A stretch of DNA of 9,041 bases from an uncultured Porphyromonadaceae bacterium (GTDB lineage: Bacteria > Bacteroidota > Bacteroidia > Bacteroidales > Muribaculaceae): assembly GCA_902462525.1 (NCBI GenBank), contig CABQCA010000094.1:1-9041 (forward strand), written 5' to 3'. Below, in pieces: positions 6,748 to 9,041 of the stretch. Position 1 is the stretch's first letter. Each line of letters starts with the position of its first letter. The notes below the pieces were generated by a model. That model was given only the letters and a program-made list of their open reading frames with translations. It was not told the DNA's origin and did not search any database. The translations under genes were made by a program, and so were the position numbers.

Positions 6748-6783
6748 ATCTTAACTTTTTCGACTCCTTCGACTTTTTAAACT
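6748..6783. repeat. Imperfect 9-bp tandem repeat, four units
   Basis: Four consecutive nine-base units end in ACT. The two central ones are TTTTCGACT and CCTTCGACT, and the two outer ones replace TCGACT with TTAACT or TAAACT. The block lies in the 115-base spacer between cdsA and the unrecognised gene. The outer parts (6741-6754 and 6777-6790) are also a rough AT-rich inverted repeat, 11 of 14 matching. No gene or clear terminator is seen in this spacer. Confidence 0.55.
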
Positions 6784-6808
6784 AATAATTACTCGCACCT
6801 GTCAACTA

Positions 6809-7633
6809 TCAGAAGTATTCTGCCAGAATGAGGAAAACGAAGGTTGCCGGGGCTACGAAGAGCAGCGAGTCGATGCGGTCGAGAATGCCGCCGTGGCCCG
6901 GTATGAGACGACCAGAGTCTTTGATGCTGTGTGTGCGCTTGATGAGCGACTCGAAGAGGTCGCCCACAGTCGAGAACAGGCACACCATAATGCCGTAGAG
7001 CACCCACTCGACGGTTGTGAATACCGTCAGATGCAGCCATGCGCCGCAGAGATAGCCGGCGATGATGCAGCACGTCAGGCCTCCGAAAAATCCTTCCCAC
7101 GATTTCTTGGGCGACAGCCGCTCGAAGAGCTTCCGCCGTCCTATCAGCGAACCTGTGCAGTATGCGCCGGTGTCGTTGAGCCATATCATCACAAACATTG
7201 AAAGCGCAATATCGCGGTAGCTGTCCGATTCGTAGCAGAGCGCGGCGTTGAGCAGGCCGAGGCTAAGGCCTATATAGCCCACGGCGAGGCTCGACATGGC
7301 AGCATTGCGGAAGGCGTTGGGCGATTTGTCGTAGAGGGCCGCCGTGAATCGGAAAACGGGGTAAAGCACGGCGAAACAGCCCAGAACCACAGTGCCGCTC
7401 AGGTTTATCTCGAAAAGCACCGGAAGCACGCAGAGGGCCAGCGCCGCCACCACATCGAGAATAAATGATGCCGTGCTGCTGTTTTTCATGGCTATCTGCC
7501 TGAATTCTATCATGGCAAGGAGCACAAACAGGGCCGTAAGGGCCGTGAACCAGCTGAGGCCGGCGAATATGGCGCCCACTATGAGAGCCACATATATGAT
7601 GCCCGAAAGTGAGCGGGTGACGATGTTTTTCAT
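6809..7633 (-). CDS. cdsA: CdsA, phosphatidate cytidylyltransferase (CDP-diglyceride synthase)
   Basis: This inner-membrane enzyme makes CDP-diacylglycerol from phosphatidic acid and CTP, the branch point for bacterial phospholipids. The 274 residues contain several hydrophobic helices, with clear ones near 10-42, 56-75, 80-100, 112-133, 142-152, 184-202, 207-223 and 257-270. The family signature is complete at 229-255: SLIKR, then KDSGRLIPGHGG, then DRID. NDTGAY (153-158) and SPKKSWEGFFGG (174-185) are further conserved blocks. Length is normal. The ATG at 7633 lies about 20 bases after the -7 box of a strong promoter, so the leader is only about 13 bases. In Bacteroides this gene often follows ftsH; here the upstream gene is a glycosidase and cdsA has its own promoter. 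Confidence 0.97.
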   Translation of the reverse strand: MKNIVTRSLSGIIYVALIVGAIFAGLSWFTALTALFVLLAMIEFRQIAMKNSSTASFILDVVAALALCVLPVLFEINLSGTVVLGCFAVLYPVFRFTAALYDKSPNAFRNAAMSSLAVGYIGLSLGLLNAALCYESDSYRDIALSMFVMIWLNDTGAYCTGSLIGRRKLFERLSPKKSWEGFFGGLTCCIIAGYLCGAWLHLTVFTTVEWVLYGIMVCLFSTVGDLFESLIKRTHSIKDSGRLIPGHGGILDRIDSLLFVAPATFVFLILAEYF

Positions 7634-7652
7634 TTAGTACGGAGATTTTTGA

Positions 7653-7684
7653 CAAAGATAGAAAGAGCAGTCGTTCTATGCAAA
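7653..7684 (-). promoter_or_regulatory. Bacteroidetes-type promoter of cdsA
   Basis: On the minus strand TTTG (7684-7681) and TATCTTTG (7660-7653) are separated by exactly 20 bases. Both match the Bacteroidetes sigma-ABfr consensus (TTTG and TAnnTTTG) without a mismatch. Transcription should begin near 7647, giving a leader of about 13 bases before the cdsA ATG. Confidence 0.85.
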
Positions 7685-7693
7685 TTTAAACGC

Positions 7694-7727
7694 AAAAAAA
7701 GCCCCGATTCTTCACGAGTCGGGACTT
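7694..7727 (-). terminator. Rho-independent terminator after the GH43 gene
   Basis: On the minus strand AAGTCCCGA (7727-7719) pairs with TCGGGGCTT (7707-7699), nine pairs with one G-U wobble, and the stem runs into seven T (7700-7694). On the plus strand the same position is a C-A mismatch and the following tract is only partly T-rich, so the main direction is leftwards. It ends the glycosidase transcript about 120 bases after its stop and just before the cdsA promoter. Confidence 0.85.
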
Positions 7728-7849
7728 CTTGTTTGAAAAGTTAGTGTGTATGAAAGTCGTTTCGGGCAATGCCCTTGTCTGTCTTATTACTGTTCTTTTG
7801 ACCTTTGCTTCAGGCGAAGGTTTAAGCGGCTTTCTGGTATTAACATCTT

Positions 7850-9041
7850 TTAACGCGTGGGCTTCACCGGATTGATGGTGCCGTCCTCGGCGAAGGTCAG
7901 TTCATCGATGCACACCTGGCGGTGAACGCCGGGCTGTTTGTGCCGGTAGGCAGGGTTGATACGGTGGTAGACGATGCGCCAGGTGCTGTCGGGCAGTTCT
8001 ACAACCGAGTTGTGGGCCGGCCCTAAGATGCCGTTGACGGCGTCCTGGCTGAGAATGACGGGCTTGTCTGCCACGGTGATGGGGCCGAGGGGCGACTTGG
8101 CGGTGCCGTAGGCGACGTGGTAGTTGGGCGAGCCGGTGTCGTCGACACTCCATGTGAAGTAGTAAGTGCCGTCCTTGAAGAACACATAGGGTGCCTCGCG
8201 GTAGGCGTAATCCTCGAGTGTGCCGCCTTCCGGGGTGAGGACGGTGACTGTCGATTCGTCGATTTCTGTCATCGAGGGCTTGAGTTCGGCGCCGGCCATG
8301 TAGCCGTTGCCCCAGTAGAGGTAGCTTTTGCCGCTCACGGGGTCGGTGAACACATCGACATCTATCTGCTGACCACCGCCGACGGGCGACTTGGTCACGA
8401 TGGAATGGCCGAGGTCGGTGAAGGGGCCGACGGGGCTGTCGGCGGTGGCTACGCCGATTTCCTTGGCATCACCACCGGCGGGACGGGCGCTGTAGTAGAA
8501 GAAATATTTGTACTTGCCGTCGATCATCTTCTCCTCGATGGCCGGTGCCCAGGCGTTGCCTTCGGCCCAGGGTACCTGGTCGGTGGCTACATCGAGCATC
8601 ACGCCTTCGTCAGTCCAGGTCCTGAGATCGTCGGACGAAAAAACGCTGAATGCTGTTCCGCCCCAGCCGGGTGTGCCGTCGGTGGTGGAGTAGATGTAGT
8701 ATTTGCCGGTGTTTGCCGAATGAAGGATTTCGGGGTCGGCGTGCCAGTCGGGCAGCACAGGATTGGCGTTGACGTGGCCGTTGAGTCCTGCCGACGGCCA
8801 CTTTTCGAGAAGTCGCTGCTTTTCGGCGCGGGTTATGGGCAGCACTGTGCCGTGGCGCGGGTGGAAGTCCATGCTTATGCTGTCGTTGATGACGGTGAAA
8901 CTGTCGAGGTCGGCCGATTCGCAGAACTCGTAGCGGCCTTTCATATAGACGTCGTACATGAGAATGTACTTGTCGGAATTGTTGAGCTTGAAGATGCCGG
9001 AACCTTCGACGGCATCGTCGGTCTGCTGTTTGTAGTCGTCC
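7850..9041 (-). CDS. Family 43 glycoside hydrolase, C-terminal part (5' end outside window)
   Basis: The frame is open to the right edge, so the start is not visible; 396 residues and the stop are seen. GH43 enzymes are five-bladed beta-propellers that remove arabinose, xylose or related sugars from plant polysaccharides. Counting from the Met at 8959, the catalytic set is present: Asp75 in HADPE (base), Asp200 in QQIDVDVF (pKa modulator) and Glu255 in YREAPYVF (acid), with His316 in GPAHNSV. The catalytic propeller spans about 65-369. Before it lie EGSGIF, KYILMYD and a linker (PRHGTVLPITRAEKQRL), which look like the end of a second propeller module, as in two-module Bacteroidales GH43 proteins. 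The enzyme is probably exported, but any signal peptide is outside. The exact substrate cannot be read from the sequence. The spacer behind it (7634-7849) holds the terminator and the cdsA promoter. Confidence 0.92.
   Translation of the reverse strand, partial: DDYKQQTDDAVEGSGIFKLNNSDKYILMYDVYMKGRYEFCESADLDSFTVINDSISMDFHPRHGTVLPITRAEKQRLLEKWPSAGLNGHVNANPVLPDWHADPEILHSANTGKYYIYSTTDGTPGWGGTAFSVFSSDDLRTWTDEGVMLDVATDQVPWAEGNAWAPAIEEKMIDGKYKYFFYYSARPAGGDAKEIGVATADSPVGPFTDLGHSIVTKSPVGGGQQIDVDVFTDPVSGKSYLYWGNGYMAGAELKPSMTEIDESTVTVLTPEGGTLEDYAYREAPYVFFKDGTYYFTWSVDDTGSPNYHVAYGTAKSPLGPITVADKPVILSQDAVNGILGPAHNSVVELPDSTWRIVYHRINPAYRHKQPGVHRQVCIDELTFAEDGTINPVKPTR

Noticed and set aside
7801..7821. Hairpin ACCTTTGC / GCGAAGGT between the GH43 stop and the terminator
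   Set aside because: It has a wobble on the plus strand and a mismatch on the minus strand, with no T run on the minus side. The terminator at 7694-7727 is much stronger.
7750..7875. A 41-codon plus-strand frame starting MKVVSGNALV with a hydrophobic middle
   Set aside because: It looks like a small membrane peptide, but it runs against every gene in the window, has no recognisable promoter, overlaps the end of the glycosidase gene, and such short hydrophobic frames arise by chance.

Overview
The window looks like chromosomal DNA from a Bacteroidales bacterium, plausibly a gut relative of Bacteroides or Muribaculaceae. The evidence is an lpxD / lpxC-fabZ fusion / lpxA cluster, promoter sequences of the Bacteroidetes type (TTTG, 20 bases, TAnnTTTG), the lack of clear Shine-Dalgarno sequences, and a two-module GH43-type glycosidase. 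The genus cannot be fixed from the sequence alone. All seven substantial genes and one gene fragment read on the minus strand, so biological order runs from the right edge to the left.

Layout from right to left. (1) 9041-7850 is the 3' part of a family 43 glycoside hydrolase gene, followed by a trailer of about 120 bases and a rho-independent terminator at 7694-7727. (2) A textbook Bacteroidetes promoter at 7653-7684 starts cdsA (7633-6809), which makes CDP-diacylglycerol for phospholipid synthesis. (3) After a spacer with an imperfect 9-bp tandem repeat comes an unrecognised 573-codon gene (6693-4972). It is visibly richer in A/T than its neighbours and encodes an acidic linker and a charged C-terminal region. 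(4) A DUF1015-family gene occupies 4880-3636. (5) The spacer 3635-3327 holds a 172-bp, nearly fully palindromic element that resembles a MITE, a GC-rich palindrome touching its left end, and the likely promoter of the lpx operon. (6) The lipid A operon follows: lpxD (3326-2307), lpxC-fabZ (2249-867), lpxA (857-84) and, 15 bases later, the first 22 codons of a signal-peptide protein that leaves the window at base 1.

How the genes work together. LpxA, LpxC and LpxD carry out the first three steps from UDP-GlcNAc to UDP-2,3-diacylglucosamine, the lipid A precursor. The FabZ half of LpxC-FabZ serves fatty acid elongation, which draws on the same 3-hydroxyacyl-ACP pool. CdsA feeds phospholipid synthesis, so much of the window concerns envelope lipids. 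The glycosidase is a separate polysaccharide-degradation function behind its own terminator.

Most of the window is ordinary core genome. The parts most worth a second look are the palindromic MITE-like element, the unrecognised 573-codon gene, and the exported-protein gene at the end of the lpx operon. I saw no CRISPR array, tRNA, rRNA, integrase, transposase or defence system.
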